Shown here piece after piece: positions 43,689-53,341 of a stretch of DNA of 57,732 nucleotides (position 1 is its first letter; each line of letters opens with the position of its first letter). A program made the translations under genes and the position numbers. Origin of the DNA: Acidimicrobiaceae bacterium (GTDB lineage: Bacteria; Actinomycetota; Acidimicrobiia; Acidimicrobiales; Aldehydirespiratoraceae); NCBI GenBank assembly GCA_016845585.1, contig JAERSO010000122.1, positions 1-57,732 of the forward strand, read 5' to 3'. A model generated the notes under the pieces. It saw only the letters and a list, made by a program, of their open reading frames with translations. It was not told the DNA's origin and made no database searches.

Positions 43689-44048
43689 ATGCCAGTAGTC
43701 GCACTCAACGAGGGTTACACCGGGACCAACATGGACGCCCTGGAGAACTTCCACGGCAACCAGCTGGTCTACCTGCACTGGGAGAAGCACCTGAGCTTCT
43801 GTGCCGCCTTGGCCTTCCCGTTGCCGCCCCAGATGCCGTTCGGCGCCATTCTCGGAGAGATCATCCCCGAGTTCTACGGCCCGCATCCCGACTTCGAGAA
43901 GATCGATTGGGCCGCGGTGACGTGGGAGCTCGACGGCAAGCCGTTCACCCCTGACCCCGAGAAGTCGCTCGAGGACCAGGGCATCGGCCACAAGTCCCTC
44001 ATCCGCTTCTGGACGCCGGGCCTCGACGGCCGCAACGGCGGCGGCTGA
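43689..44048 (+). CDS. dmpO: Phenol hydroxylase P4 oxygenase gamma subunit
   Basis: 119 residues: MPVVALNEGYTGTNMDALEN, FHGNQLVYLHWEKHLSFC, FPLPPQMPFGAILGEIIPE and the C-terminal GHKSLIRFWTPGLDG. This matches the DmpO gamma subunit, which completes the hydroxylase oligomer. GAGGA lies 7 nt before the ATG. A much longer in-frame stretch upstream overlaps dmpN and is a shadow. Confidence 0.93.
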   Translation: MPVVALNEGYTGTNMDALENFHGNQLVYLHWEKHLSFCAALAFPLPPQMPFGAILGEIIPEFYGPHPDFEKIDWAAVTWELDGKPFTPDPEKSLEDQGIGHKSLIRFWTPGLDGRNGGG

Positions 44049-44079
44049 ACCCACCGCATCGCGACGAGGTCTCCCGGCC

Positions 44080-45147
44080 ATGTTCGAACTCACCGTTGAG
44101 CCCAGTGAGGATCTGGTCACCGTCGCCGACGGCCAGACCATCCTCGACGCCTGCCTCCGCGCCGGCGTCTGGCTTCCTCATGCCTGCGGGCACGGCCTGT
44201 GCGGCACGTGCAAGGTGGAGGTGCTCGACGGCGAGATCCAACACGGCAACTGCTCGTCGTTCGCCTTGATGGATTTCGAACGCGACGAGGGGTTCACCCT
44301 CGCCTGTTCGGCGACGGTCACCACCGACGTCACCATCGAGGCCGACATCGATGAGGGACCAGATGCCGAGAGTCGTCCGGTGCAGGATTTCGTCGGCACC
44401 GTGAGCCGGCTCGAGAACCTGACCGGCGACATCCTCGGCATCTGGCTGTCGGTCCCCGATAGCGGCGCCGAGTTCCAGGCCGGTCAGTACCTCAACTTGT
44501 CGGTCGACGGAGTCGATCAGCCGCGGGCGTTCTCGTTCGCCAACAGTCCCTCTCAGCCCGGCGAGGTCGAACTCCACGTTCGTCTCATACCGGGCGGTGA
44601 GGCCACCACGGTGCTCCATGAGCAGCTGAGCGTCGGCGACGAGCTCAGGTTCGCGGCTCCCTACGGGCGCTTCCACGTCCGCAAGTCAGCCGACAAGCCG
44701 TTGCTGTTCATGGCCGGCGGTTCCGGGCTCACGAGCCCGAAGTCGATGATCCTCGATCTACTCGAGAACAGCTGCACACACCCGATCACGTTGATCCATG
44801 GTGTGCGAACCGCCGCCGATCTCTACTTCGACGATCTCTTCCGGGATCTCGAAGGCACCCACGACAACTTCCGGTACGTCCCGGCGCTCAGCGAAGCTGA
44901 CGATGACACCGACTGGGACGGCGAGACCGGATTCGTCAACACGGTCGCCGAGCGGCTCTTCGACGGGTCGTTCAAAGGCATGTCGGCCTACCTGTGTGGC
45001 CCGCCGCCGATGATCGACGCCTGCGTCACCACGCTCATGAAGGGCCGACTCTTCGAGCGCGACATCTTCATGGAACGATTCGTGACGGCTGCCGATGCCG
45101 AAACCGAAGCCGGCCGTGGCCGCAGTCCCCTTTTCAAGGCGATCTGA
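44080..45147 (+). CDS. dmpP: Phenol hydroxylase P5 reductase component
   Basis: 355 residues. N-terminal plant-type [2Fe-2S] ferredoxin domain: LPHACGHGLCGTCKVEVLDG with C-x4-C-x2-C and a later Cys (LACSATV). Then an FAD domain (PRAFSFANSP, with RxFS-type flavin motif) and an NADH domain (LLFMAGGSGLTSPKSMI, YLCGPPPMIDACV). It moves electrons from NADH through FAD and the cluster to the hydroxylase. ATG 44080 begins the ferredoxin domain. Confidence 0.94.
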   Translation: MFELTVEPSEDLVTVADGQTILDACLRAGVWLPHACGHGLCGTCKVEVLDGEIQHGNCSSFALMDFERDEGFTLACSATVTTDVTIEADIDEGPDAESRPVQDFVGTVSRLENLTGDILGIWLSVPDSGAEFQAGQYLNLSVDGVDQPRAFSFANSPSQPGEVELHVRLIPGGEATTVLHEQLSVGDELRFAAPYGRFHVRKSADKPLLFMAGGSGLTSPKSMILDLLENSCTHPITLIHGVRTAADLYFDDLFRDLEGTHDNFRYVPALSEADDDTDWDGETGFVNTVAERLFDGSFKGMSAYLCGPPPMIDACVTTLMKGRLFERDIFMERFVTAADAETEAGRGRSPLFKAI

Positions 45148-45148
45148 C

Positions 45149-45463
45149 ATGTCCGAGATCCACCAGTGCACGGTGAAGGCCCACGGCGACCCCGATCTCA
45201 CCTTCGATGTGCGCTCTGGCGAGCGCGTGCTGCACGAGATGATCCGAGGGGGCCGTCACCTCATCGATGTCGGGTGTCGTGGTGGTGGCTGTGGCGTGTG
45301 CCGCGTGCGTGTCATCTCCGGCGAGTACACGACCCGGCGCATGAGCGCCAAGCACGTCACCGAGGCCGAGCAGGCCGAGGGCTTGGCACTCGCCTGTCGC
45401 CTCATCCCGTCATCGGACGTGGTGGTCGAGCTCGCTCAACAGACATCCATCCCGCTCACCTGA
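45149..45463 (+). CDS. dmpQ: [2Fe-2S] ferredoxin (XylT/DmpQ-like)
   Basis: 104 residues with the cluster motif DVGCRGGGCGVCRVRVISG and a fourth Cys in LALACRLIP. In related pathways this small ferredoxin re-reduces the active-site iron of catechol 2,3-dioxygenase after it is oxidised, and here it directly precedes that gene. The ATG follows the dmpP stop by one base, so translation is coupled. Confidence 0.92.
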   Translation: MSEIHQCTVKAHGDPDLTFDVRSGERVLHEMIRGGRHLIDVGCRGGGCGVCRVRVISGEYTTRRMSAKHVTEAEQAEGLALACRLIPSSDVVVELAQQTSIPLT

Positions 45464-45516
45464 ACACGCTCTACCCGATCCACAAGAACCAACTCGAAAG
45501 AACAAGGAGAACCACA

Positions 45517-46437
45517 ATGGCCGTCAACGGAGTCCTTCGTCCCGGCATCATCCAGATCCGAGTGCTCGACATGGCCGAGGCCGTCGTTCACTACCGAGAC
45601 CGACTCGGCCTGCACGAGGTCATGACCGGCGACGATGGTCGCGTCTACCTCAAGGGGTGGGACGAGTTCGACCATCACAGCGTGGTGTTGCGTGAAGCCG
45701 ACGCTGCCGGCATGGACCTCATGGCCTTCAAGGTCATGGACGATGCCACCCTCACCCAGCTCACCGCCGACCTGACCGCCTACGGCGTCGACGTCGAGGA
45801 CGTCGCCGCCGGTGAGCAGCCGGCCACCGGCCGCCGTGTCTCGTTCATGATCCCCAGCGGTCACCGCATCGAGCTGTTCGCCGAGATGGAACAGGCCGAG
45901 TTCCACCCCGCCATCGAAAACCCCGATGTCTGGCCCGAAGAGCCCAAGGGAATGGGTGTCGCCCGCTTCGACCACGCCCTGCTCTACGGCCCCGACATCG
46001 ACAAGGTCACCGATCTGTTCTGTGATGTGCTCGGCTTCAAGGTCGCCGAACAGGCCGAGCTCGGCCCCGGCGCAGTGGCCGTGTGGCTCACCTGCTCCAA
46101 CAAGGCCCACGACATCGCCTTCGTGCCCAACCCCGAACCGGGGGCATTCCACCACGCGGCGTTCTTCCTCGAGGAGCAGAACCACGTGACCCACGCCGGC
46201 GACATCATGGCGTACTACGACATCCCCATCGATGTCGGCCCCACCCGCCATGGCATCACCCGCGGTCGCACGATCTACTTCTTCGACCCGTGCGGCAACC
46301 GCAACGAGGTGTTCGCCGGCGGCTACACCTACTACCCGGACAACCCCACCCGGTACTGGACCCCCGAAGAGCTCGGCAAGGGGATCTTCTACTACGAGCG
46401 TGAGCTGAACGACGCCTTCCTGGGCGTCTACACCTGA
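45517..46437 (+). CDS. dmpB: Catechol 2,3-dioxygenase (extradiol)
   Basis: 306 residues of two-domain type I extradiol dioxygenase. Iron ligands are His153 (RFDHALLYG), His212 or His213 (GAFHHAAFFLEEQ) and Glu264 (GNRNEVFAGGY), close to the numbering of XylE (153, 214, 265). It opens the ring of catechol next to the two hydroxyls to give 2-hydroxymuconic semialdehyde. AAGGAGA lies 6-8 nt before ATG 45517. Confidence 0.96.
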   Translation: MAVNGVLRPGIIQIRVLDMAEAVVHYRDRLGLHEVMTGDDGRVYLKGWDEFDHHSVVLREADAAGMDLMAFKVMDDATLTQLTADLTAYGVDVEDVAAGEQPATGRRVSFMIPSGHRIELFAEMEQAEFHPAIENPDVWPEEPKGMGVARFDHALLYGPDIDKVTDLFCDVLGFKVAEQAELGPGAVAVWLTCSNKAHDIAFVPNPEPGAFHHAAFFLEEQNHVTHAGDIMAYYDIPIDVGPTRHGITRGRTIYFFDPCGNRNEVFAGGYTYYPDNPTRYWTPEELGKGIFYYERELNDAFLGVYT

Positions 46438-46450
46438 GCTCATGACGCTC

Positions 46451-46480
46451 TGACGGCCACAGAATCGCTGCTGGCCGTCA
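46451..46480 (+). terminator. First hairpin after the dioxygenase gene
   Basis: TGACGGCCA, 12-nt loop, TGGCCGTCA: a 9-bp perfect stem just after the dmpB stop codon at 46437. Confidence 0.5.
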
Positions 46481-46485
46481 TCGAT

Positions 46486-46527
46486 CTCCTTCAGCGCGCC
46501 CATCCGGGAGAGGGCGCGCTGAAGGAG
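46486..46527 (+). terminator. Second, strong hairpin between dmpB and dmpC
   Basis: CTCCTTCAGCGCGCCC, 10-nt loop, GGGCGCGCTGAAGGAG: a 16-bp perfect stem, 79 nt before dmpC. Two tandem stems split the operon into an upper (phenol to semialdehyde) and a lower part. No T-tract, so read-through or mRNA protection is possible. The 169-nt gap holds nothing else that I see. Confidence 0.65.
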
Positions 46528-46606
46528 TACCCCGAATTCCCCCGACACTTTCTCCTCCAAACACTCTCCCCCCGGTCTCCCGCCCGCACTCTCAAAGCGA
46601 GTACCC

Positions 46607-48073
46607 ATGTCTGAGACAGATTTCAAACTCTTCATCAACGGAGCGCACCGCCCTGGTTCCGACGGTGCCACGTTCGCCAACATCTCACCCGTCGACGGCT
46701 CCGTCATCGGCCAGATCCACCAGGCCACCCAAGCCGATGTCGACGACGCCGTCCGCGCCGCCCAGGCCGCGCTCACCGGTCCGTGGGGCACCATGGCCCG
46801 CAACGACCGCCTCGAGATGCTTCACGAGGTGGCCGCCGAGATCGATCGTCGCTTCCACGACTTCCTCGCCGCCGAGGTGGCCGACACGGGCAAGCCGGTG
46901 AGCCTCGCCAGCCATGTCGACATTCCCCGCGGTGCCGCCAACTTCAAGATCTTCGCCGATGTCGTCAAGAACGTGCCGAGCGAGTTCTTCGGCATGGACG
47001 TCCCCGGCACGGACGGTGCCATCAACTACGGCCTCCGCAAGCCCAAGGGCGTGATCGCGGTCATCTGTCCGTGGAACCTGCCGCTGTTGCTCATGACCTG
47101 GAAGGTCGGGCCGGCGCTGGCCTGCGGCAATACCGTCATCGTCAAGCCGTCGGAAGAGACCCCCGCCACCGCCACCCTGCTCGGCGAGGTCATGAACACC
47201 GTCGGGGTGCCGGCCGGTGTCTACAACGTGGTGCACGGCTTCGGCCCCGGTGCCACCGGCGAGTTCCTCACCACCCATCCCGACGTCGACGCCATCACGT
47301 TCACCGGCGAGAACCTCACTGGCGAGAAGATCATGCAGGCGTCGGCTGTGGGTGCTCGCGACATCTCCCTCGAACTCGGGGGCAAGAACCCGGCGATCGT
47401 GTTCGCCGACGCCGACATGGTCGCCGCCATCGAAGGCACGATGCGCTCCGCGTTCGCCAACTGTGGCCAGGTGTGCCTCGGCACCGAGCGGATCTATGTC
47501 GAACGGCCGATCTTCGACGAGTTCGTCGCCCGCCTGAAGGACAGCGCCGAAGCGCTGAAGGTCGGTCGTCCCAGCGACGACGACACCGACTTCGGACCGC
47601 TGATCAGCGAGGAACATCGAGACAAGGTTCTCGGCTTCTACGAGAAGGCCGTGACCGACGGTGCCAAGGTCGTGACCGGTGGCGGCGTCCCCCAACTCGA
47701 GGACGACATCGCCGGCGGGTGGTGGGTGGAGCCCACCATCTGGACCGGGTTGGAGGAGGACTCGACGGTGGTCACCGACGAGATCTTCGGCCCTTGCTGC
47801 CACATCCGACCCTTCGACACCGAGGAAGAGGCGATCGAGCTCGCCAACGACACCCCGTTCGGGCTCGCCGCCGCGGTGTGGACCACCAACGCCAGTCGCG
47901 CCCACCGTGTGGGTGCCGCTCTCGACGTCGGCCTCTGCTGGGTCAACTCATGGTTCCTGCGAGATCTCCGCACCCCGTTCGGCGGATCGAAGGCCTCCGG
48001 AATCGGCCGCGAAGGCGGCGTCCACAGCCTCGAGTTCTACACCGAGACCACCAACGTCTGCCTGCAGCTCTGA
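46607..48073 (+). CDS. dmpC: 2-hydroxymuconic semialdehyde dehydrogenase
   Basis: 488 residues of the aldehyde dehydrogenase superfamily. Catalytic Glu256 is in SLELGGKNPAIVFAD and the nucleophile Cys290 in ANCGQVCLGTERIYVERPIF (split: ANCGQVCLGTERI). The NAD region has CPWNLPLLLMTWKVGPAL and KPSEETPATA. It oxidises 2-hydroxymuconic semialdehyde to 2-hydroxymuconate, feeding the tautomerase and decarboxylase made by the divergent arm. No semialdehyde hydrolase (DmpD) gene is present, so only this oxidative branch is encoded. Confidence 0.94.
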   Translation: MSETDFKLFINGAHRPGSDGATFANISPVDGSVIGQIHQATQADVDDAVRAAQAALTGPWGTMARNDRLEMLHEVAAEIDRRFHDFLAAEVADTGKPVSLASHVDIPRGAANFKIFADVVKNVPSEFFGMDVPGTDGAINYGLRKPKGVIAVICPWNLPLLLMTWKVGPALACGNTVIVKPSEETPATATLLGEVMNTVGVPAGVYNVVHGFGPGATGEFLTTHPDVDAITFTGENLTGEKIMQASAVGARDISLELGGKNPAIVFADADMVAAIEGTMRSAFANCGQVCLGTERIYVERPIFDEFVARLKDSAEALKVGRPSDDDTDFGPLISEEHRDKVLGFYEKAVTDGAKVVTGGGVPQLEDDIAGGWWVEPTIWTGLEEDSTVVTDEIFGPCCHIRPFDTEEEAIELANDTPFGLAAAVWTTNASRAHRVGAALDVGLCWVNSWFLRDLRTPFGGSKASGIGREGGVHSLEFYTETTNVCLQL

Positions 48074-48094
48074 CGCCGCCGACGGAGACGCACC

Positions 48095-48970
48095 ATGCCC
48101 GACATCAAACCATTCATCGTCACCGGCCTCGCCCTCGGTTCGATCTATGCCCTCTCCGGCATGGGCCTCGTCGTGCTGTACCGCGCCACTGCGGTGCTCA
48201 ACTTCGCCTACGGCGCCATCGGGGCGATCGGGGCGCTGGTCGCCTGGGATCTGATCGACGGCGGCACCCCCGAGCCGGTCGCATGGCTTGCCTGCATCAT
48301 CGTCACCACCCTGCTGTCGCTCGCCTACGGCATCCTGATCGCGCCGAAGCTGGCCGATCGCGACCTCGCCACCAAGGCGATCGCCACGGTGGGCTTCGCC
48401 GTACTCATCCTCGGCTTCTCGCTGTGGTGGCTCCCTGACATCAGCCGCTCGCTCTCCCTTCCGACGAGCGACGACGGCATCCGGATCTTCGGCGTCCAGG
48501 TCGTCTACACCCGCATGATCGCGCTGGCGCTGGCCCTCTTCATCGGCTTTGCCGTGACCGAGTTCCTGAATCGCACCCGCACGGGTCTGTTCATGCGGGC
48601 CATGGCCGACAACCCCGATCAGGCCGCCATGCTCGGCATCTCGACCGATCGAATCGGTGCGATCGCCTGGGGCCTCTCCGGTGTCCTGTCCGGTATCACC
48701 GGTCTGCTGATCGCCGATCTGATCCGTCTCGAAGCCGGCGCACTCACCTTCCTGGTCGTGCCGGCCATCGCGGCGGCGGTCATCGGCCGCCTGCGCTCAC
48801 TGCCGGCCACGCTCATCGGCGGACTCGCGATCGGTGTGGCCGAGTCGGTGGCCGCCCCCTTCGAGAGCATCAGCAACTACCGCGGGGTGGCGCCGTTCCT
48901 CGCTGCCATGCTGTTCCTGGTCTGGCAACAGCGCGAGTCAGGCATCCAGATCTTCTCGAGCGCGTCATGA
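48095..48970 (+). CDS. livH: Branched-chain amino acid type ABC transporter permease LivH
   Basis: 291 residues with about eight membrane helices. Family marks: GLALGSIYALSGMGLVVLYR at the N-terminus, NFAYGAIGAIGALVAW, and the cytoplasmic coupling segment TRTGLFMRAMADNPDQAAML followed by GIS. It forms a heterodimeric channel with LivM, whose start overlaps its stop by 4 nt. Confidence 0.93.
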   Translation: MPDIKPFIVTGLALGSIYALSGMGLVVLYRATAVLNFAYGAIGAIGALVAWDLIDGGTPEPVAWLACIIVTTLLSLAYGILIAPKLADRDLATKAIATVGFAVLILGFSLWWLPDISRSLSLPTSDDGIRIFGVQVVYTRMIALALALFIGFAVTEFLNRTRTGLFMRAMADNPDQAAMLGISTDRIGAIAWGLSGVLSGITGLLIADLIRLEAGALTFLVVPAIAAAVIGRLRSLPATLIGGLAIGVAESVAAPFESISNYRGVAPFLAAMLFLVWQQRESGIQIFSSAS

Positions 48971-49986
48971 TCGGCCGCCTCGCCCCGCATGCACCCCGCC
49001 TCGTCGGTGTGATCGCCGCCGTGATCGTTCTGGCGTGCTGGGTCCCCAACCAGTTCGGCGCCCGCTGGGTGTCCACCTGGACCACCACCCTCGTGTTCGC
49101 CATCACCGCCGCCGGGATCGGCTTTCTCTACAGCAGGCTCGGCCTCGCCAGTCTCACCCAGGTGGCCCTCGTGGGGGTCGGCGGCTGGATCGCGCTTCGC
49201 CTGGAGTTCACCGCCGACATCCCCTTCTTCATCATCGTGATCCTGAGCGCCACGATCACGGCCGCGATCGGTGCCGTCCTGAGCCTTCCGGCGCTACGGC
49301 TCCGCGGCCTCTACCTCGCCCTGGTCACCCTGATGATGGCAGCCGGGTTCGACGAGATCGTCAACGCCACCGGCTTCCCCAACGGTGGACCGGGATTCCT
49401 CGGCTACCAGGCGTCCGGCGAACTCCAGCGCATGAACCGGCCGAGCATCGCCGAGAACGATGCCGCGTACTTCCGGCTCACCCTGATCGCCATGGTGCTC
49501 GCCTTCGCTCTGGTGTACCTGCACGAGAAGACCAAGCCCGGTCGGGCGTGGCACCTCATCGCCCAGAGCGAAGGTGCCGCGCACAGCGCCGGCATCAATG
49601 TCGTGCTCTACAAGACCTGGGCGTTCGTCCTGGCCGCGTTCCTGAGCGGTCTGGGCGGGGCACTGTTCGCAGGGCAGCTCAATCAACTCGGCCCGTCCTC
49701 GTTCGAGTCGATGGATTCGCTGGTGCTCTTCGCGCTCGTCCTCGTCGGTGGGGCGTACCACTGGTCCGGCTGGATCATCGGAGCCCTGCTCTTTCGGGCC
49801 TTCCCGGCCTTCCTCGACGACCGTGGACTGTCCGCGGACATCTCGATCATGATCGCCGGCCTGGCCCTCATGTTGAACCTCACCGTCGCGCCTCGAGGAA
49901 TTGCGGCCGATCTCGCCAAAGTCGGCGGACTCATCCGCTCGAAACTGGCGGGACCGGCCGACGCAGAAGTGGAGGTGGCGCGATGA
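48967..49986 (+). CDS. livM: Branched-chain amino acid type ABC transporter permease LivM
   Basis: 339 residues, about ten membrane helices. Marks: FLYSRLGLASLTQVALVGVG, LPALRLRGLYLALVTLMMAA (typical LivM core), the coupling segment GRAWHLIAQSEGAAHSAGIN and YKTWAFVLAAFLSGLGGALF. Overlaps livH upstream (ATGA) and livG downstream (4 nt). Confidence 0.93.
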   Translation: MIGRLAPHAPRLVGVIAAVIVLACWVPNQFGARWVSTWTTTLVFAITAAGIGFLYSRLGLASLTQVALVGVGGWIALRLEFTADIPFFIIVILSATITAAIGAVLSLPALRLRGLYLALVTLMMAAGFDEIVNATGFPNGGPGFLGYQASGELQRMNRPSIAENDAAYFRLTLIAMVLAFALVYLHEKTKPGRAWHLIAQSEGAAHSAGINVVLYKTWAFVLAAFLSGLGGALFAGQLNQLGPSSFESMDSLVLFALVLVGGAYHWSGWIIGALLFRAFPAFLDDRGLSADISIMIAGLALMLNLTVAPRGIAADLAKVGGLIRSKLAGPADAEVEVAR

Positions 49987-50702
49987 TCGAACTCCGCGAC
50001 CTCAGCGTCTCGTTCGGTGCGGTCCGCCCGATCGACCGACTGTCGCTCACCATCGACGCACCGACACACGGCATCATCGGGCCCAACGGTGCGGGCAAGA
50101 CCACGCTGCTCAACGCGTTGAGCGGCTTCGTCGGCAACGTCAGCGGCACGATCACCGCCTTCGGCGACGACATCTCGGCCATGAACGCCCGATCCCGCGC
50201 TCGATGGGGCCTGCGGCGCACGTTCCAGACCGTCCAGGTCGCCGACGACATGTCGGCCCTCGACAACATCGTGATCACGGTCGATCACTGCCCCCACGAG
50301 TTCGGCCACAAACATGAGGCCGCCCACGCCGCGTGCGAACTGGTCGGGCTCGCCGAGCCCGATCGCCTCGCCGGTTCGCTCTCGACCTATGAGCGGCGGC
50401 TGTGCGAGATCGCCCGCGCCGTCGTCGGACATCCGAGGATCGTCCTGATGGACGAACCGGCCGCGGGCGTGAGCAGCACCGAACGCGAGCAGCTCACCGC
50501 CCTTCTCCGCGGCCTGGAGGAGAGCACCGGCGCATGGTTGGTGCTGATCGACCACGACGTCGAGCTGATCCAATCGATCTGCACCACCACGACGGCACTC
50601 GACTTCGGATCCCACGTCGCCACGGGAACGACGGCCGAGGTCCTGTCCGATCCCGAGGTCGTCAAGGCGTACCTGGGCAGTACTCCGGTGGCCGCATCAT
50701 GA
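49983..50702 (+). CDS. livG: Branched-chain amino acid type ABC transporter ATPase LivG
   Basis: 239 residues. Walker A is [19 protein letters not shown] and Walker B VLMDEPAAGVS, with the switch His in VLIDHDVELI. Position is typical (RRTFQTVQVADDMSALDNI). Odd is the signature: SLSTYERRLCEIARAV has no Gly pair where most ATPases have LSGGQ or LPYGQ. LivF in the same transporter has an intact signature, so an asymmetric ATPase pair is possible. Confidence 0.9.
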   Translation: MIELRDLSVSFGAVRPIDRLSLTIDAPTHGIIGPNGAGKTTLLNALSGFVGNVSGTITAFGDDISAMNARSRARWGLRRTFQTVQVADDMSALDNIVITVDHCPHEFGHKHEAAHAACELVGLAEPDRLAGSLSTYERRLCEIARAVVGHPRIVLMDEPAAGVSSTEREQLTALLRGLEESTGAWLVLIDHDVELIQSICTTTTALDFGSHVATGTTAEVLSDPEVVKAYLGSTPVAAS

Positions 50703-51424
50703 CCGACTCGCTCCTCCAGGTCGACGGCCTGGTCGTGCCCCGTGGTGGTCGCCCCGTCGTCCATGGCGTCTCACTCGACATCCCGGCCGGCGAGGTCACC
50801 GCCCTGCTCGGCGCCAATGGCGCCGGAAAGAGCTCCCTCGTGCTGGGGCTGGCCGGCCGGGTGAAGCCGATGAGCGGTGCCATCCGGGTGAACGGCACCG
50901 ACGTGGCCGGCTGGCGTCCCCAGAAGATCCGCCGAGCCGGCCTGGCGGCGGTACCCGAAGGGCATCAGGTTCTTCGCTCGCTCAGCGTGCGGGACAACCT
51001 CCGTGCCGCTGTCCTCGCTCCAGAACGCGAGGACGAGCTCATGGCCAACACCTATGAGCTCCTGCCCGAACTGGCGAAGATCGAGGACCGGCTCTCCGGC
51101 TCCCTGTCAGGTGGCCAGCAGCAGATGGTGGCGATCGCCCAGGGGCTGATGTCAGAGCCCGACTATCTGCTCATCGACGAGCTCTCGCTCGGACTCGCGC
51201 CGATCATCGTCGACCGCCTGATGCCCGTCGTGGCAGCTGTCGCCGATCAGGGCATCGGCGTGTTGCTCATCGAGCAGTACGCCAGCGTGGCCCTTGCGGT
51301 CGCGCAACACGCCGCCGTCCTGGACCGTGGCCAGGTCGAGTGGGTCGGTTCGGCCGATGAGTTGCGAGAACACCCCGAGATCCTTCACGGCGCCTACCTC
51401 GGCGCCACCCCCAGCCATACCTAG
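50699..51424 (+). CDS. livF: Branched-chain amino acid type ABC transporter ATPase LivF
   Basis: 241 residues. Walker [20 protein letters not shown]-loop region [17 protein letters not shown], intact signature [17 protein letters not shown], Walker [14 protein letters not shown] and the switch segment [15 protein letters not shown] typical of LivF. ATG 50699 overlaps the livG stop by 4 nt. With livHMG and the lipoprotein at 38150 it makes a complete importer inside the phenol cluster. Confidence 0.93.
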   Translation: MTDSLLQVDGLVVPRGGRPVVHGVSLDIPAGEVTALLGANGAGKSSLVLGLAGRVKPMSGAIRVNGTDVAGWRPQKIRRAGLAAVPEGHQVLRSLSVRDNLRAAVLAPEREDELMANTYELLPELAKIEDRLSGSLSGGQQQMVAIAQGLMSEPDYLLIDELSLGLAPIIVDRLMPVVAAVADQGIGVLLIEQYASVALAVAQHAAVLDRGQVEWVGSADELREHPEILHGAYLGATPSHT

Positions 51425-51432
51425 GAGACCCC

Positions 51433-52314
51433 ATGGCCACCGCCGCCATCGTCGGTTCCGGAAACATCGGAACCGACCTGATGTACAAGTTGATGCGTTC
51501 GCCGCACATCGAACCGCGCTACATGATCGGCGTCGACCCCGACTCCGAGGGCCTCAAGCGCGCCTCGGCCGAGGGTCTCGAGGCATCCCATGAGGGCGTC
51601 GACTGGTTGTTGGCACGGCCGGAACTGCCCGACATCGTCTTCGAGGCGACGTCGGCGTACGTGCACGTGCGCAACGCGCCCCGCTACAAGGAGGCAGGCA
51701 TCCGGGCGGTGGATCTCACCCCTGCCGCTCGGGGTCCGTTCGTCGTCCCGCCGGCAAACCTCCTCGCCCACATCGACGAGATGAACGTCAACATGGTCAC
51801 CTGCGGCGGTCAGGCCACGATCCCCATGGTTCACGCCGTGTCCCGGGTCGTCGATGTCGACTACGCAGAGATCGTCGCCACGGTGTCCTCGACGTCCGCC
51901 GGCCCCGGCACGCGCCAGAACATCGACGAATTCACCCGCACCACATCCAGGGCCGTCGAAGTCGTCGGCGGCGCCGAGCGGGGCAAGGCAATCATCATCC
52001 TGAACCCGGCCGAGCCGCCGCTGATCATGCGCGACACCATCTACTGCTCATTGCCCGCCGGCGCCGACGCCGACAAGATCGCGGCCTCGATCCTCGAGAT
52101 CGCGGCCGACGTCCAGACCTACGTGCCCGGCTACCGGCTGTTGGCCGAGCCCCAGTTCGATCTGGAGTTCCACGACGACGGCCGCGGCCGCGTCGCCATC
52201 TTCGTCGAGGTCGAAGGGGCCGGCGACTTCCTGCCGCCGTACGCCGGCAACCTCGACATCATGACCGCCGCCGCCACCAAGGTCGGCGATGAGATCAGCA
52301 AGGAGCACTTCTGA
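51433..52314 (+). CDS. dmpF: Acetaldehyde dehydrogenase (acylating)
   Basis: 293 residues, DmpF/MhpF type: [20 protein letters not shown] (Rossmann start), catalytic Cys124 in [19 protein letters not shown], then [19 protein letters not shown] and [10 protein letters not shown]. It turns acetaldehyde, CoA and NAD into acetyl-CoA and forms a channelling complex with the aldolase encoded next. Its TGA overlaps the aldolase ATG by one base. Confidence 0.95.
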   Translation: MATAAIVGSGNIGTDLMYKLMRSPHIEPRYMIGVDPDSEGLKRASAEGLEASHEGVDWLLARPELPDIVFEATSAYVHVRNAPRYKEAGIRAVDLTPAARGPFVVPPANLLAHIDEMNVNMVTCGGQATIPMVHAVSRVVDVDYAEIVATVSSTSAGPGTRQNIDEFTRTTSRAVEVVGGAERGKAIIILNPAEPPLIMRDTIYCSLPAGADADKIAASILEIAADVQTYVPGYRLLAEPQFDLEFHDDGRGRVAIFVEVEGAGDFLPPYAGNLDIMTAAATKVGDEISKEHF

Positions 52315-53339
52315 TGCCGTTCTCTGACACCCTCGACCTTCGGGTCACCGACACGTCGCTGCGCGACGGGTCACACGCCAAGCGCCACCAGTTCACCGAG
52401 CAGAACGTCCGAGACATCGTCCGGGCCCTCGACGACGCCGGCATGCCCGTCATCGAGGTCACCCACGGTGACGGGCTCGGTGGCTCGTCGTACAACTACG
52501 GCCACTCCCTCGTCGACGAACGCGTCCTCATGAAGGCCGCGGTTGACGAGGCACAGAACGCCAAGATCGCGGCGCTGATGCTGCCTGGTCTGGGCACCAA
52601 GGACGACATCAAAGCCATCGCCGATCTCGGAGTCACGGTCGTGCGCATCGCCACGCACTGCACCGAAGCCGACATCTCCGAACAGCACTTCGGCCTGGCC
52701 CGCGAGGTCGGCCTCGAGACCGGCGGCTTCTTGATGATGGCCAGCACCGTCAGCCCCGAGGTGTTGGCGAAGCAGGCACGGATCATGGCCGATGCCGGCT
52801 GCCAATGCGTCTATGTCGTCGACTCCGCCGGCGCCATGGTGCTCGAAGATGCATCCGAGCGTGTCGCTGCCGTCGTCGCCGAACTCGGCGACGACGCTCA
52901 GGTCGGGTTCCACGGCCATGAGAACCTCTCGCTGTCGCTCGCCAACACGATCGTGGCCATTCGCGCCGGCGCCGTGCAGGTCGACGGGTCCACCCGCCGC
53001 TTCGGCGCAGGATCCGGCAACACCGCCTGCGAAGCCATCGCCGCTGTCACCGAGAAGCTGGGCATCAGCACCGGCCTCGACACGCTCAAGATGATCGACG
53101 CGGCCGAAGATGTCGTGCGGCCGGTGATGGACGACGAATGCGTCCTCGACCGTCTCTCGATGATCATGGGCTACGCCGGCGTCTACTCCAGCTTCCTCAA
53201 GCACGCGTACCGAGCGGCCGAACGCTACGACGTCGCCGGCGCCGACATCCTCCTCGAATGCGGCAACCGGAAGCTCGTGGGTGGACAGGAAGATCAGATC
53301 ATCCAGATCGCCGCGGAGCTCGCCGCCCAGAGGGACTGA
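52314..53339 (+). CDS. dmpG: 4-hydroxy-2-oxovalerate aldolase
   Basis: 341 residues of the DmpG/MhpE family. TIM-barrel marks: [20 protein letters not shown] (metal Asp and catalytic Arg), [45 protein letters not shown] (metal His pair) and [16 protein letters not shown]. It splits 4-hydroxy-2-oxovalerate into pyruvate and acetaldehyde, passing the latter to DmpF. Length is normal. Confidence 0.96.
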   Translation: MPFSDTLDLRVTDTSLRDGSHAKRHQFTEQNVRDIVRALDDAGMPVIEVTHGDGLGGSSYNYGHSLVDERVLMKAAVDEAQNAKIAALMLPGLGTKDDIKAIADLGVTVVRIATHCTEADISEQHFGLAREVGLETGGFLMMASTVSPEVLAKQARIMADAGCQCVYVVDSAGAMVLEDASERVAAVVAELGDDAQVGFHGHENLSLSLANTIVAIRAGAVQVDGSTRRFGAGSGNTACEAIAAVTEKLGISTGLDTLKMIDAAEDVVRPVMDDECVLDRLSMIMGYAGVYSSFLKHAYRAAERYDVAGADILLECGNRKLVGGQEDQIIQIAAELAAQRD

Positions 53340-53341
53340 AG

